Shown: one piece after another, positions 1 through 8,843 of the stretch | Numbering within the stretch: position 1 is the first letter of the stretch | How the letters are laid out: each line of letters opens with the position of its first letter | Assembly: GCF_042666655.1 (NCBI RefSeq) | Contig: NZ_JBHTDE010000003.1 | Location: forward strand, 1 to 64,000 | Source of the DNA: Paracraurococcus sp042666655 | GTDB lineage: Bacteria; Pseudomonadota; Alphaproteobacteria; Acetobacterales; Acetobacteraceae | DNA: 64,000 nucleotides | Direction: 5' to 3' | Notes under the pieces: model-generated | Told to the model about the DNA's origin: nothing | The model's input: only the letters and a program-made list of their open reading frames with translations | Database searches by the model: none | Program-made: the position numbers and the translations under genes

Positions 1-488
1 AGGGTAGGGCAGAAGAACAAGATCACCCGGCGCTGGACCCGACGCGGCACCAGGCCCACGGCGCCGCAGGATCAGCGCACGGCGTCGACCTATATCTTCG
101 GCGCCATCTGCCCCAAGGTGGGCAAGGTGGCGGGCCTTGTCCTGCCCCACTGCAACACCGCCGCGATGAGCCTGCACCTCGCCGAAATCTCGGCGGTCGT
201 GGCACCGGGCGCGCATGCCGTGCTGCTGCTCGACCAGGCCGGCTGGCACCTGTCGGACAAGCTCGAGCGGCCGTCGAACATACCCTCGTCCCGCTGCCGC
301 CGAAGTGCCCTGACCTCAACCCGGTCGAAAACACTTGGCAGTTCATGCGGGACAACTGGCTCTCGAACCGCGTCTTCCGCTGCTACGACGACATCGTCGA
401 CCACTGCTGTCACGCCTGGAACCGCCTCGTCGAGCAGCCCTGGACCACCATGTCCATCGGACTGCGTGACTGGGCTCACAGGTTCTGA
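1..488 (+). pseudogene. IS630-family transposase, C-terminal part, frameshifted
   Basis: The reading frame is open from the window edge and carries the segment around the second catalytic aspartate (LLLDQAGWH, about nt 211-237). At about nt 280 one base appears to be missing in the ATACCC run. The frame then shifts and resumes as LPPKCPDLNPVEN, with the third acidic residue in NPVEN, and runs to a TGA at 486-488. Both halves together match the C-terminal half of a DDE transposase of the IS630 type. The N-terminal part lies outside the window. A terminal inverted repeat ending in TA probably lies near 501-507. The frameshift should make this copy inactive. The identification is secure; the exact element end is inferred. 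Confidence 0.8.
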
Positions 489-889
489 TCAGCGGGACTT
501 GGTATTACTCAACCATTTTCCCTCGCGGTGGGTAACGCCGTAAGCCGCCTGTTTTCTGTGGTTCTTCGCGCAGACCTTGATCGTGCATACGCGGAACGAG
601 GATGGACATCTCTCTCCGACGGGCACGTTTTCTCCGGACCTTGAGAGTAGCTGTTTTTCCTAACAAGGCATAACCGCCTGAAATTATTCAGTATTGCGTG
701 GCGTCAGGCGATTGTGCTGCCGATCGCCTGTCTGTCAATTCTGGAAGCGCAAATTTCGCTCGCTTTACCCAAGCTTTCGCTCATTCGCCGCGCCTTGATC
801 GACGGCAAAGGGATCAACCTGACAGTACTTTTGCGTCTCACCGGTACCACGGGCACCGCTCAGTCGGGCTGCTGCCGCGGCTCCAGCGT
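489..889. other. Intergenic region with no convincing gene
   Basis: After the IS630 remnant there are only short frames (for example a 64- and a 79-codon frame around 700-950 on the plus strand) with no recognisable domain and no good ribosome binding site. The stretch 600-800 is less GC-rich than most of the window. I see no RNA gene or clear regulatory element here. Confidence 0.5.
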
Positions 890-1539
890 TGAAGGCGCCG
901 CGGGACTACCAGAGCGATCGCACCCATTACGCCGGCCAGGGCGGTTACGTTGAAGGGGGGCAATCGCGGCCTGAGCGAGCACCGCGTTGCTGCCGACCCC
1001 GTTGCAGGGCATCACCAGCACCAAGAGGCTGGCGGCGTTCCCAGCCGCAGTTGCCAGGCCGTGATCAGCAGCGCGGGGCTGCGGAAGCGCAGCTTCTTGT
1101 CGAGCACCGTGCCGGCGCCGAAGGTGGCGCCCGCCAGCAGGCCCAGCGCGACGCCAAGGCCCTTCGGGCCCTCGGGCCCTATCGTGCCGGCGAGCACCAG
1201 CAGCACGGCAGCGAGCCCAAGGCCGAGTGCCATCGGGGTGCGGCGGTCGAGCCGCTCGCCGAGCACCGGCACCGCCAGCAGTGAGGCCCAGAGCGGCATC
1301 GTATAGTTCAGGATGGCAGCCTGCCCCGGCCCGACCAGCATCACGCCGGCAATCAGTGCGAAGGGAAAGACCACCATGATTGGCAGGCTGAGCGCGAGCG
1401 CGCTGCGCCACTCCTCTCGGTGCGGACGAGGTGGAAAAGCCCGTCCAGCAGGTTCCTCGTATCCGTGCTGCTCGGGCGCCCACTGGACTTGGCCGGAGCC
1501 GAAGCGCCTAACCATCACGCTATCAGCGGATGTCCACAT
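890..1539 (-). pseudogene. EamA/DMT-family exporter, degenerate
   Basis: The minus strand from about 1450 to 1030 encodes hydrophobic segments typical of EamA (drug/metabolite) exporters: a segment ending in VGPGQAAILNYTMPLW, the GERLDRR loop, and TVLDKKLRFRSPALLITAWQL. The first transmembrane segments are missing upstream. Near 1030 the frame breaks: the continuation (a hydrophobic LLVLVMP stretch) lies in another frame, and a last helix-like stretch near 900-960 lies in the third frame. It is therefore truncated at the 5' end and carries at least two frameshifts. It lies beside an intact EamA gene but is not an obvious copy of it. Confidence in family is good; the ends are approximate. Confidence 0.6.
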
Positions 1540-1668
1540 GGCGGTTTGTCGAGCGGAAATGGCCTGAATGCCGCCCGATGGGCGAGGATCAGCCGGTCAA
1601 ACCAGCCTCGTCAACCCTTAGCAAAGGGGCACTAAAAAACGACATCTACCTTCTTGCGATTCTTGCAA

Positions 1669-2580
1669 TCACCTGAAGGACGTGAATGCTGCCCCAACAA
1701 CAATCATTGCGCCACCGATTATCAATCCAAGACTGATCGCCTCGTTAAGCATCAGGGTTGAAATTAAGATGCCGACGACCGGAATGATCATGAAACAGAT
1801 CGCGGCGGCCGTTGGCGTCAACCGCCTAGAAAGCTCGATGATGCAACATGTCCCAAACGGGGCGACCACGAATCCATTGAACACTGCCAGTGGCAAGGCC
1901 GCCAACGGGATTCCGCCGCTCGGCTCCAGAACGAGAGCCAAGATGACCAGCAGAGCTGCGGACAGTCCAAAGGCCCACGGGAGCAATTCGATGACCTGTA
2001 GCTTTGGTGGATACGCTTTGGTCACGATGATCGTGCAGGCCCAGGCAAACGCCGCGGCCAAGAGAGATGCGTAGCCCCACACTGTGCTGACATCGGCGGG
2101 ACTGATCGACCAGGGTTCAATCACGATAGCCACGCCGACCAGAGTCAGTGCTGCAGCAAACCATCGGCCGATAGGCTCCCGGTGCCGCGAGATCGCCGCG
2201 AGCGGCACCACCCAAATGATGGCCGCGTTCGACAAAATGGCCGTATGCCCCGCGGGCACGAACTGGACGGCGAAGTGGCAGAACAGGAAAAAGATGGTCA
2301 ACTGAAGGATGCCGATTGCCATCAGGGCCGGCAGATCTAAGCGAGACGGCCTGCGCAGATGACCGAAGGAGATGACCATGAGCATCAAGGCGAAAGCCGC
2401 CAAGCCGGAGCGGCTCGCAGTCATCCAAATGGAAGTGGCGCCGGTAGAAACGATTGCCATCTTCACCGCAGGCCAGGACGCACCAAACAAAAAAACAGCA
2501 GAAAATAAAAGTATAAAATTAGACTTTATTAGTTTTTTTGAGAAGCCGACAAATAGAAAACTAAAATTTGCAAGTTTCAT
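1669..2580 (-). CDS. EamA/DMT-family transporter
   Basis: A 303-residue polytopic membrane protein with about ten hydrophobic segments arranged as two EamA repeats (roughly residues 20-150 and 165-300). The length is normal for the drug/metabolite transporter superfamily, whose members export amino acids, nucleotides or toxic metabolites across the inner membrane. FGASWPAVK near residue 35 and the GLIIGGAMIVVG stretch near the C-terminus fit the family. The first 30 codons are unusually AT-rich for this genome and no clear Shine-Dalgarno sequence precedes the ATG at 2580, so the start is uncertain and horizontal acquisition is likely. The substrate cannot be inferred. The downstream neighbour on the same strand is a decayed relative. 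Confidence 0.85.
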   Translation of the reverse strand: MKLANFSFLFVGFSKKLIKSNFILLFSAVFLFGASWPAVKMAIVSTGATSIWMTASRSGLAAFALMLMVISFGHLRRPSRLDLPALMAIGILQLTIFFLFCHFAVQFVPAGHTAILSNAAIIWVVPLAAISRHREPIGRWFAAALTLVGVAIVIEPWSISPADVSTVWGYASLLAAAFAWACTIIVTKAYPPKLQVIELLPWAFGLSAALLVILALVLEPSGGIPLAALPLAVFNGFVVAPFGTCCIIELSRRLTPTAAAICFMIIPVVGILISTLMLNEAISLGLIIGGAMIVVGAAFTSFR

Positions 2581-2616
2581 TTATTTGTACTGAAATTTTG
2601 ACGTGTGGGTTCTATG

Positions 2617-3168
2617 TTATTGAGCCGCGTCGACATTCTCACACTCAGCAATTTGCTGCATGCCAATCGTGTCCAGACGATAGTACACTCTTGGCAGTTG
2701 CCGAGCACCTTCGCCGCTGTAAAGCTTCCGGGCGTTCAGATTGTCAACTTCCGCTGTCCAATCCAGGGCGGAGAACCCCTGGCAGAGCGTCAGTGCTGCC
2801 GCAGCCCGCAGCAAGGCGCGAGCGACACCGCAGCGGCGCATATCTGCGGCAACGTAAAGGTCACGAATATAGAGCGAGCGTGAGAGCTCATTCGCCGGGA
2901 AGCTGACATTGAGTACAATCGCCCCGGCGAGCCCGCTGCCTAAGACGTTTGCCACCAGGATACGCGGCTCGAAACCATCGCGTTGCTGCGCGTCACAGGC
3001 CTGTATTGCCGCCTGCATTGCATCGATTTCCGTAACAGGCTTGCCATAGTGGCGCTGCATCTCGGCCCAAAGAATGGCCAAAGCCTCCACATCCTGTGGG
3101 ATCAGGCGCCGAATCGAATAGGAACGTTCTGCGACCATGCTGGATCCAGCACCTTGATGCAATTCCAT
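2617..3168 (-). CDS. GNAT-family N-acetyltransferase
   Basis: This 183-residue protein has the acetyl-CoA binding motif A of GNAT enzymes: a beta strand IRDLYVA followed by RRCGVARALL (about residues 100-120), matching the R/Q-x-x-G-x-G/A pyrophosphate loop. The later LDWTAEVDNLNARKLY corresponds to motif B. Such enzymes transfer acetyl from acetyl-CoA to amines of small molecules, antibiotics or proteins; the substrate here is unknown. The ATG at 3168 is preceded by a strong GGGGGGAG ribosome binding site about nine bases upstream, which supports this start over the internal Met11. It is followed on the same strand by the EamA exporter after 36 bp, so the two may be co-transcribed, as modifying enzyme and exporter often are. 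Confidence 0.85.
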   Translation of the reverse strand: MELHQGAGSSMVAERSYSIRRLIPQDVEALAILWAEMQRHYGKPVTEIDAMQAAIQACDAQQRDGFEPRILVANVLGSGLAGAIVLNVSFPANELSRSLYIRDLYVAADMRRCGVARALLRAAAALTLCQGFSALDWTAEVDNLNARKLYSGEGARQLPRVYYRLDTIGMQQIAECENVDAAQ

Positions 3169-3347
3169 CTGTTACTCCCCCCCATCCAATGAGCAGAAAC
3201 ATCCTCGCAGGAATCTACCTGTGGTAGATCGCCGTCAAAGCGCTCGCCTTGTGGTATATATTATACCCAAAAATAAAATCCAGAGTTGCATGATATGGCA
3301 TGTGCTGATTATCCTGACCCGCCCTCGCCAGGATCGGGATCCCACGG

Positions 3348-4448
3348 ATGTATTCTGATTTTCTAAATAGTTTAAAAATCGTTTTGGTTCATTGTGTGAG
3401 GGGCGTTGCACTCTCAGCTTGTGCCGGCCTGATGCTCGTTGCCGGGGGCTGCCATCCGGGCCATGCGGACCCTCTCGTGCAACTTGATGTTGTCGGGGGC
3501 CTAGGCGGTGTCCAGCAATATGACAGGCACGAGGCGCCCTTTTGGATCAAGCGCCTTCCGGAGCTCACGGGTGGCCGCGTGCAGGCGCAAATCGTTCCCT
3601 TCGACCGTAGCGGCATCCGCGGCCAGGAGATTCTGCAACTGCTTCGTCTCGGTGTGGTCTCCTTCGGTAATGTTCTGCTTGGCCTTGCCGCCGCGGACGA
3701 GCCCGAACTGAACGCGATCGACCTGCCGCTACTAAATCCGGACATGCCTGCATTGCGTCGGACCGTTGCCTTGTGGCGCCCTCGACTCGAAGCCATGCTG
3801 CAGGAGCGCTACGGCCTTGTCCTCCTCGCGGCCTACACCTATCCGCCACAGGTCGTGTTCTGTCGGAAGCCATTTAGCGGGCTGTTCGACTTGGCTACCC
3901 GTCGGATTCGCACGTCATCGGTCGGCCAGTCGGAACTGGTGACGGCGCTGGGCGGCATCCCCGTGGTCATTCCTTTCGCCGAGATCGTCCCTGCGATGCG
4001 GATTGGCGTCGTCGATTGCGCGATTACCGGTGCACGATCCGGAAACTCCATCGGACTGCATGAGGTATCGACCCATATTTCACGCCTCGGCGTGAGTTGG
4101 GGCGTCAGCGTCTTCGTCGCTAACCAAGCGGCTTGGGACGCGCTGCCGACCGAGCGCCAGACGGAGCTTCGTCGCGGGCTTGCGACGCTGCAGGACGAGA
4201 TCTGGGACGCTGCTGACAGCGAACGGCAGGAAGGCTTCGACTGCAACGCTGGCCGCCCAACCTGCACCAGCGGGCGCCTCGGCCAGATGACGATCGTCGA
4301 GGAAAGCTGGCAGGACGATGCGCGGCGCATCAAGTTGCTAAAGGACGTCGTCGTGCCCAATTGGGTAAGGCGATGCGGCAACGAATGCGCCGACGAATGG
4401 AATCGTCGCATGGCGCCAGAACTCGGCATCGCCGCGAAGGCGCGCTAG
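3348..4448 (+). CDS. TRAP transporter DctP-like substrate-binding protein
   Basis: The 366-residue product has an N-terminal hydrophobic signal (about residues 16-34) ending in VAGGC, which could be a lipobox with Cys35, so it is probably periplasmic or lipid-anchored. The body matches DctP-type extracytoplasmic solute receptors: the LPELTGGRVQAQIVPF segment, the helix after PLLNPDMPALRR, and the binding-domain core around RRIRTSSVGQSELVTALGGI, which holds the arginine that usually contacts a carboxylate ligand. Most such proteins deliver organic acids to DctQM permeases, but no DctQM gene is present. Instead the next gene, three bases downstream, is a membrane-bound GGDEF-EAL sensor. I infer that this protein acts as the ligand-sensing subunit of a signalling pair rather than in uptake. 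Confidence 0.85.
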   Translation: MYSDFLNSLKIVLVHCVRGVALSACAGLMLVAGGCHPGHADPLVQLDVVGGLGGVQQYDRHEAPFWIKRLPELTGGRVQAQIVPFDRSGIRGQEILQLLRLGVVSFGNVLLGLAAADEPELNAIDLPLLNPDMPALRRTVALWRPRLEAMLQERYGLVLLAAYTYPPQVVFCRKPFSGLFDLATRRIRTSSVGQSELVTALGGIPVVIPFAEIVPAMRIGVVDCAITGARSGNSIGLHEVSTHISRLGVSWGVSVFVANQAAWDALPTERQTELRRGLATLQDEIWDAADSERQEGFDCNAGRPTCTSGRLGQMTIVEESWQDDARRIKLLKDVVVPNWVRRCGNECADEWNRRMAPELGIAAKAR

Positions 4449-4451
4449 CCG

Positions 4452-7400
4452 ATGCCTGGCCGTAATCCCCGCCACGCGATCCTTCTCGTCGCGGCATCCC
4501 TGCTATTCGTCATCGGCGTCGGTACCGCGCTGCTGCTAGACCGAATGCACCAAACCGCACTCGACGGGGCGGACAGATTGGTGCAGCGCGCCGCCTCCGT
4601 AGTGGAAAGCACCGTCAACCGGTTGTTCCTGCAGATTGACGGTACTCTCGCCAGCCTGCCCGGCCTGATCGGCCAGTTATCCCGTGACCAGGGGTTCGAT
4701 GCTGAAGAGGTGTCGCGCATCCTGCGGAGCATCAACTTCCAGAACCTGAACTTCCGCGATCTGCTGCTAGTGCAGCCGGACGGCATCGCCTGGGCCAGCG
4801 CGCGGTCTTCCTCGAAGAACCGCGCGCTGCCGATCGATCAGGCAGATCTTGGCACGGTTCCTCGATCTGGCGCCGTGAGCATAGTCGGGCCGGTGCAGAA
4901 CCCGACGACCGGGGAATGGGCACTGTTCTTCGCTCGGCCCGTGAAGCTGCCCGGCACTGGCGCGCTCTATGCTGCTGCCGAGGTGCCCGTCCCGCTCATT
5001 GCCACGCTGCTGAAGCCTGCGGCCGAGATTCCCGGACTACACGTCGCGGTGACCCGCACCAATGGTCGCCTACTGGTCGGCCTGCCGCATGATGAGGATC
5101 GCATCAGCGCACAGGCGGCCGAAAGCGTGGTGTCCGGCCAAGCAGACGAAGCAGCCCGCGGCTTAACGGCGACGACGGCGCTGATCACCGCAACGCGCCC
5201 GACACTTTATCCGACCATCGCGATCGCCGTAACTCTGGACGCGGGCGCCGGGGTCACGGAGTGGCAACGCGACCGCGATCAACTGTTCGCCGTGGCGCTT
5301 GGTGCTTCCGTCGTAGTGGTTGCCCTGGCCATGGCAGCGCTGTTGGTGGTGCAGCAGCGCGAACGCACGGAGCGCGAACGCCAACGCGCCCGCGCAACGC
5401 TCGAACGCGCCATCGACTCGATGTCGGACGGATTCGTCATGTTCGACGCTGAGGATCGCCTGGTGGTCTGCAACGAACGGTACAAGAATCTTTACAGTGT
5501 CAGCGCGCCCTTCATCGTGCCGGGGGCCAGCTTCGAGCATATCATCCGTGAAGGCGCCAGGCACGGCCAGTATCCGCAAGCCGGAGACGATCTGGAGCGC
5601 TTCATCCAAGATACCGTCGCTTGGCATCGCGGCAACCATCCGCCGATGGAACGGCTGCTGCCGGATGGGCGCTGGCTACTCATCACCGAAACATCGACGC
5701 CGGATGGCGGAACGGTAGGCATACGCACTGACATAACTGCGCTAAAGCAGGCAATGTGGGAGCTGTCGATCAGTGAGCGGCGTTACAGCGCCCTCGCCAA
5801 GGCGGGCGCGATCGTAACTTGGCACGCCAGCGCTGATGGAAACATCCTCGAGGCGCCTGGCTGGGCCACCTTGACCGGACTTCCCGATGAGTCGCTACGC
5901 GATGGCCGTTGGCTTTCGGTTATCCATCCTGAAGATCAGGCGGGGCTCACACCGAACTGGGTAGCGCTCGCCGCGGCGGACGCGTCCATCGATGCGGAGT
6001 TCCGGATCCTGACGGGCGATGCCTGGCGCTGGGTACGGGTCCGTGGTGTGCCAGTGTACGAGCCGCAGCAACGCACGCCTCTGGAATGGGTCGGTACGAT
6101 TCATGACGTGCATGACCGCCGCGTCGCGCAGGCCGCCCTGGCGGAAAGCGAGGCGCGCTTCATCCGCGCCATCTCCGCCGTGGGCATGGGTACTTGGGAC
6201 TGGGACTTGGCGACCGACGTACTGCACCTCTCGCCTGGCTATGAGACGTTGTACCAGAAGGTGGAAGGCTCTCTGCCGACGGCGCGCGCCGCGACCGAAG
6301 CGATGCATCCGGACGACATGGCGATGGTCACCTCGGCAATCGACAAGGCTCTGCACGGCATTGACGGCGACATCTACGACATCGAATTCCGCATCATCCA
6401 GCCCTGCGGCGGTGTACGTTGGTTGCGCATGCAGGGGCGGGCGGAGCGCGGTGCCGACGGCAAAGCTATCCGCATGAGTGGCGTGACGCAGGATGTTACC
6501 GCAAAGCACGATGCACAGTTGCAACTGGCGCACATGGCTCGGCATGACGCCCTGACTGACCTGCCGAATCGGACCCTGTTGCGAGAACGCATGGATGTGG
6601 CGATGGCTGGTGCCAAGCGGGGCAATGCCAGCGCGATATTTTGCCTGGATCTCGACCGCTTCAAACAAGTGAACGACACCCTCGGCCATCCGGTGGGGGA
6701 TGCATTGTTGAAGGCGGTCACAGACCGTCTCATGTGCTGCATCCGCAAGGGTGATATGATTGCGCGCATCGGCGGTGACGAATTCGCCATCGTGCAGTCT
6801 TCGGTCAACCAGCCGAGCGATGCGACAGCGCTCGCACGCCGGGTCATCTCCGAAGTCAGCCGGCCCTACGAACTTGAGGGTAACCGCATCGTCATCGGCA
6901 CCAGCGTTGGCATTGCCATCGCTCCGCAGGACGGGACAGATTCTGATCGGCTACTGCGCAGCGCCGACCTTGCACTGTACCGGGCAAAGACCGAAGGCCG
7001 CGGCACCTACCGGTTCTTCGAGCCGGAGATGAATACCCGCATGCAGGCCCGGCACGAACTGGAGATCGATCTCCGCCGTGCACTTGTGCAGCAGGAATTC
7101 GAAGTTTTCTACCAGCCTCTGATCGATATCCGGACGCGACAAGTCTGCAGCTTCGAGGCCCTGCTGCGCTGGCGGCACCCGGTGCGCGGCTTGGTCCCGC
7201 CCGACAGCTTCATCACGGCGGCAGAGGAGCTGGGGCTCATCGGCCAGATTGGCGAGGTGGTGCTCGCCCGAGCCTGCGCCGAGGCAACCCACTGGCCAAC
7301 TGAGATCAAGGTCGCGGTCAACCTGTCCCCGGCGCAGTTCGCCGATCATGGCATCATGAGCTTGGTGATGGGCGCCCTGCGGCGTTCAGGGCTAGCGCCA

Positions 7401-7829
7401 GACCGGCTTGAGCTCGAGATTACTGAGACACTCCTGCTACAGGAGAGCGAAGACGTGCTGTCAACGCTTCATGACCTGCAGCAGCTTGGCGTGACGATTG
7501 CGATGGACGATTTCGGCACGGGCTACTCTTCGCTAAGCTATCTTCGCAAGTTTCCCTTCAAGAAGGTCAAGATCGACAAGTCGTTTATCAGCGAACTGGT
7601 CAACGACCCAGGTAGCGCTGCCATCGTGCATGCCGTCCTCGACCTGTGTCGGAAGCTCGGCATCAAGACGACCGCCGAGGGAGTGGAAACCGAGCAGCAT
7701 CTGGCGTGGCTGGATGCGGCGGGATGCGTCGAGGCGCAGGGCTTCCTGTTCAGCGCGGCCCGGCCGGCTGCGGAGCTTCCGCTGCTCCTGCAACTAGTTC
7801 ATGGCTCAACAACCGAAGCCATTGCCTGA
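4452..7829 (+). CDS. Membrane sensor with PAS domains, diguanylate cyclase and c-di-GMP phosphodiesterase
   Basis: The 1125-residue protein starts with a transmembrane helix (about 9-28), a periplasmic sensor region resembling a Cache fold (29-275) and a second helix (278-300). Three PAS-like regions follow, at roughly 315-430, 440-560 and 565-690. The GGDEF domain has an intact GGDEF motif at 774-778 and an RxxD inhibitory site (RKGD) five residues before it. The EAL domain has an intact EALLRW at 902-907 and DDFGTG from 1019. Both the cyclase that makes cyclic di-GMP from GTP and the phosphodiesterase that degrades it look catalytically competent, so output is probably switched by the sensor. 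The start lies three bases after the DctP-like gene, so the two should be co-expressed. The ligand is unknown. Confidence 0.93.
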   Translation: MPGRNPRHAILLVAASLLFVIGVGTALLLDRMHQTALDGADRLVQRAASVVESTVNRLFLQIDGTLASLPGLIGQLSRDQGFDAEEVSRILRSINFQNLNFRDLLLVQPDGIAWASARSSSKNRALPIDQADLGTVPRSGAVSIVGPVQNPTTGEWALFFARPVKLPGTGALYAAAEVPVPLIATLLKPAAEIPGLHVAVTRTNGRLLVGLPHDEDRISAQAAESVVSGQADEAARGLTATTALITATRPTLYPTIAIAVTLDAGAGVTEWQRDRDQLFAVALGASVVVVALAMAALLVVQQRERTERERQRARATLERAIDSMSDGFVMFDAEDRLVVCNERYKNLYSVSAPFIVPGASFEHIIREGARHGQYPQAGDDLERFIQDTVAWHRGNHPPMERLLPDGRWLLITETSTPDGGTVGIRTDITALKQAMWELSISERRYSALAKAGAIVTWHASADGNILEAPGWATLTGLPDESLRDGRWLSVIHPEDQAGLTPNWVALAAADASIDAEFRILTGDAWRWVRVRGVPVYEPQQRTPLEWVGTIHDVHDRRVAQAALAESEARFIRAISAVGMGTWDWDLATDVLHLSPGYETLYQKVEGSLPTARAATEAMHPDDMAMVTSAIDKALHGIDGDIYDIEFRIIQPCGGVRWLRMQGRAERGADGKAIRMSGVTQDVTAKHDAQLQLAHMARHDALTDLPNRTLLRERMDVAMAGAKRGNASAIFCLDLDRFKQVNDTLGHPVGDALLKAVTDRLMCCIRKGDMIARIGGDEFAIVQSSVNQPSDATALARRVISEVSRPYELEGNRIVIGTSVGIAIAPQDGTDSDRLLRSADLALYRAKTEGRGTYRFFEPEMNTRMQARHELEIDLRRALVQQEFEVFYQPLIDIRTRQVCSFEALLRWRHPVRGLVPPDSFITAAEELGLIGQIGEVVLARACAEATHWPTEIKVAVNLSPAQFADHGIMSLVMGALRRSGLAPDRLELEITETLLLQESEDVLSTLHDLQQLGVTIAMDDFGTGYSSLSYLRKFPFKKVKIDKSFISELVNDPGSAAIVHAVLDLCRKLGIKTTAEGVETEQHLAWLDAAGCVEAQGFLFSAARPAAELPLLLQLVHGSTTEAIA

Positions 7830-7960
7830 TCTGCCGTAAAATTCGCGGGTAATAGCCAAGGGTCGCCGTAGCACTCTTCCGGGGTAGCGGCGTCGGACGT
7901 AGACCCTACGAAAAATGCTGCGAAGTATCCAAGTACGACATCAGCAAGGAAAAAAAGATT

Positions 7961-8308
7961 ATGCCATTGTTTGCCATCGTTGCCTACGACAAGACCGATG
8001 ACGAGGCGCCAGCCCGACGTCGCGCAGCGCGGACCGCCCATTTCAAGCGCATGACGAATGCCGTTAAACGTAAGCTAATTCATTTTGCAGGTAGTATGAT
8101 AGCGGACGATGGGACTATGAAGTGTTCGATCGTGATCTGCGATTTCCCGGAGAGGGCCCAGTTGGACCAATGGATTAGCGAAGAACCTTACGTAATGAAC
8201 GGCGCTTGGGATCGTATTGAGGTTGCCCCATTGTTTTCGGCTGTCGAAAATGGAGAAATTACGCAGTCTTGGTTAAAATTGATGGAAGCTCATATTTCAA
8301 ATAGTTGA
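7961..8308 (+). CDS. YCII-related domain protein
   Basis: This 115-residue protein has the ferredoxin-like layout of YciI-type proteins: an initial strand MPLFAIVAYDK, an arginine-rich helix (RRRAARTAHFKRM), a middle segment with GSMIADDGT, then the FPERAQLDQWISEEPYV motif typical of this family. The biochemical role of YCII proteins is mostly unknown; some are linked to dechlorination or redox chemistry. An AAGGAA ribosome binding site sits upstream of the ATG. It lies 131 bp after the GGDEF-EAL gene on the same strand and is followed by a hairpin with a T-run, so it may be transcribed alone or with that gene. The C-terminal part is less GC-rich than its neighbours. Confidence 0.8.
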   Translation: MPLFAIVAYDKTDDEAPARRRAARTAHFKRMTNAVKRKLIHFAGSMIADDGTMKCSIVICDFPERAQLDQWISEEPYVMNGAWDRIEVAPLFSAVENGEITQSWLKLMEAHISNS

Positions 8309-8320
8309 ATATTTGGCAGG

Positions 8321-8345
8321 ATCGGCGGCCGATTAATTTTTGTTT
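8321..8345 (+). terminator. Probable rho-independent terminator after the YCII gene
   Basis: The sequence ATCGG-CGG-CCGAT can form a short stem and is followed by TAATTTTTGTTT. It begins 12 bp after the YCII stop codon. The stem is only five to six base pairs, so efficiency is uncertain. Confidence 0.5.
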
Positions 8346-8473
8346 GAGGCTTCCCTAGATAGCTCAGGTCTATCTAACGCTTGTGTAGTGAGGTAATCCA
8401 ACGGCTCAGGGTCTGAGGTCTCCCTCGATTTCCAGACAGAGGGTTTCCATGATCTAAATAGATTTCAAAGATC

Positions 8474-8734
8474 ATGATGGTCACCGTCACCGGTGACCGC
8501 TTGCAGAAAGCCAGCGGTCACGTGCGGGCAGAAATTCGTCGAGTGCCGGTCGAGGTCACGTACCATGGCCGATCCGAACTGGTCGTGATGTCGGTTGAGG
8601 ACCATGCGCTGCTCCGCACGAACCGGCGGCTGGCCTTTCTGCGAGTGGACAGGCCTGGCGCCAAGATCGAGCCGATTGCCAGCAACCGCATGTCGCCAGA
8701 GCATGCCGATCTAGACGTGCTGATGGACGACTGA
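8474..8734 (+). CDS. Phd/YefM-like type II antitoxin
   Basis: An 86-residue protein with the fold signature of prevent-host-death antitoxins: an N-terminal helix carrying basic residues (RLQKASGHVRAEIRR), then VEVTYHGRSELVVMSVEDH, the usual strand-turn-strand DNA-binding region with HGR. The C-terminal tail is acidic (PEHADLDVLMDD) and would wrap the toxin. Antitoxins of this type bind their own promoter and neutralise the partner. The partner here is the reading frame that begins five bases after the stop; it resembles a PemK toxin but is broken. The antitoxin therefore appears to be an intact orphan. No clear Shine-Dalgarno sequence is visible, and the second ATG at 8477 is an equally possible start. 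Confidence 0.7.
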   Translation: MMVTVTGDRLQKASGHVRAEIRRVPVEVTYHGRSELVVMSVEDHALLRTNRRLAFLRVDRPGAKIEPIASNRMSPEHADLDVLMDD

Positions 8735-8738
8735 GACG

Positions 8739-8843
8739 TTGCCGCTCCCGAAACCGAAGCTTGGCCTTGTCGTGCAGTACGGCTTCGTTTGAGCGGACGC
8801 CGGCCGCCGCTCCCCGCCCGATGACGGCAAGAGGCACCCGGCC
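8739..8843 (+). pseudogene. PemK/MazF-like toxin N-terminus, stop-containing and IS-truncated
   Basis: A frame opening at TTG 8739, five bases after the antitoxin stop, reads LPLPKPKLGLVVQYGFV, then a TGA, then ADAGRR...DDGKRHPA. This follows the N-terminal pattern of PemK-type ribonuclease toxins, which read roughly 'PKPGLVIRYxYLW...KDRPA'. The TGA falls where the family has tryptophan, so a TGG-to-TGA change is likely. The match ends at the TA at 8844-8845, where the IS630 element begins. The toxin is thus disabled by a nonsense codon and by the insertion. The remaining toxin sequence was not found on the far side of the IS nest. The identification rests on about 30 residues, so it is moderate. 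Confidence 0.55.
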
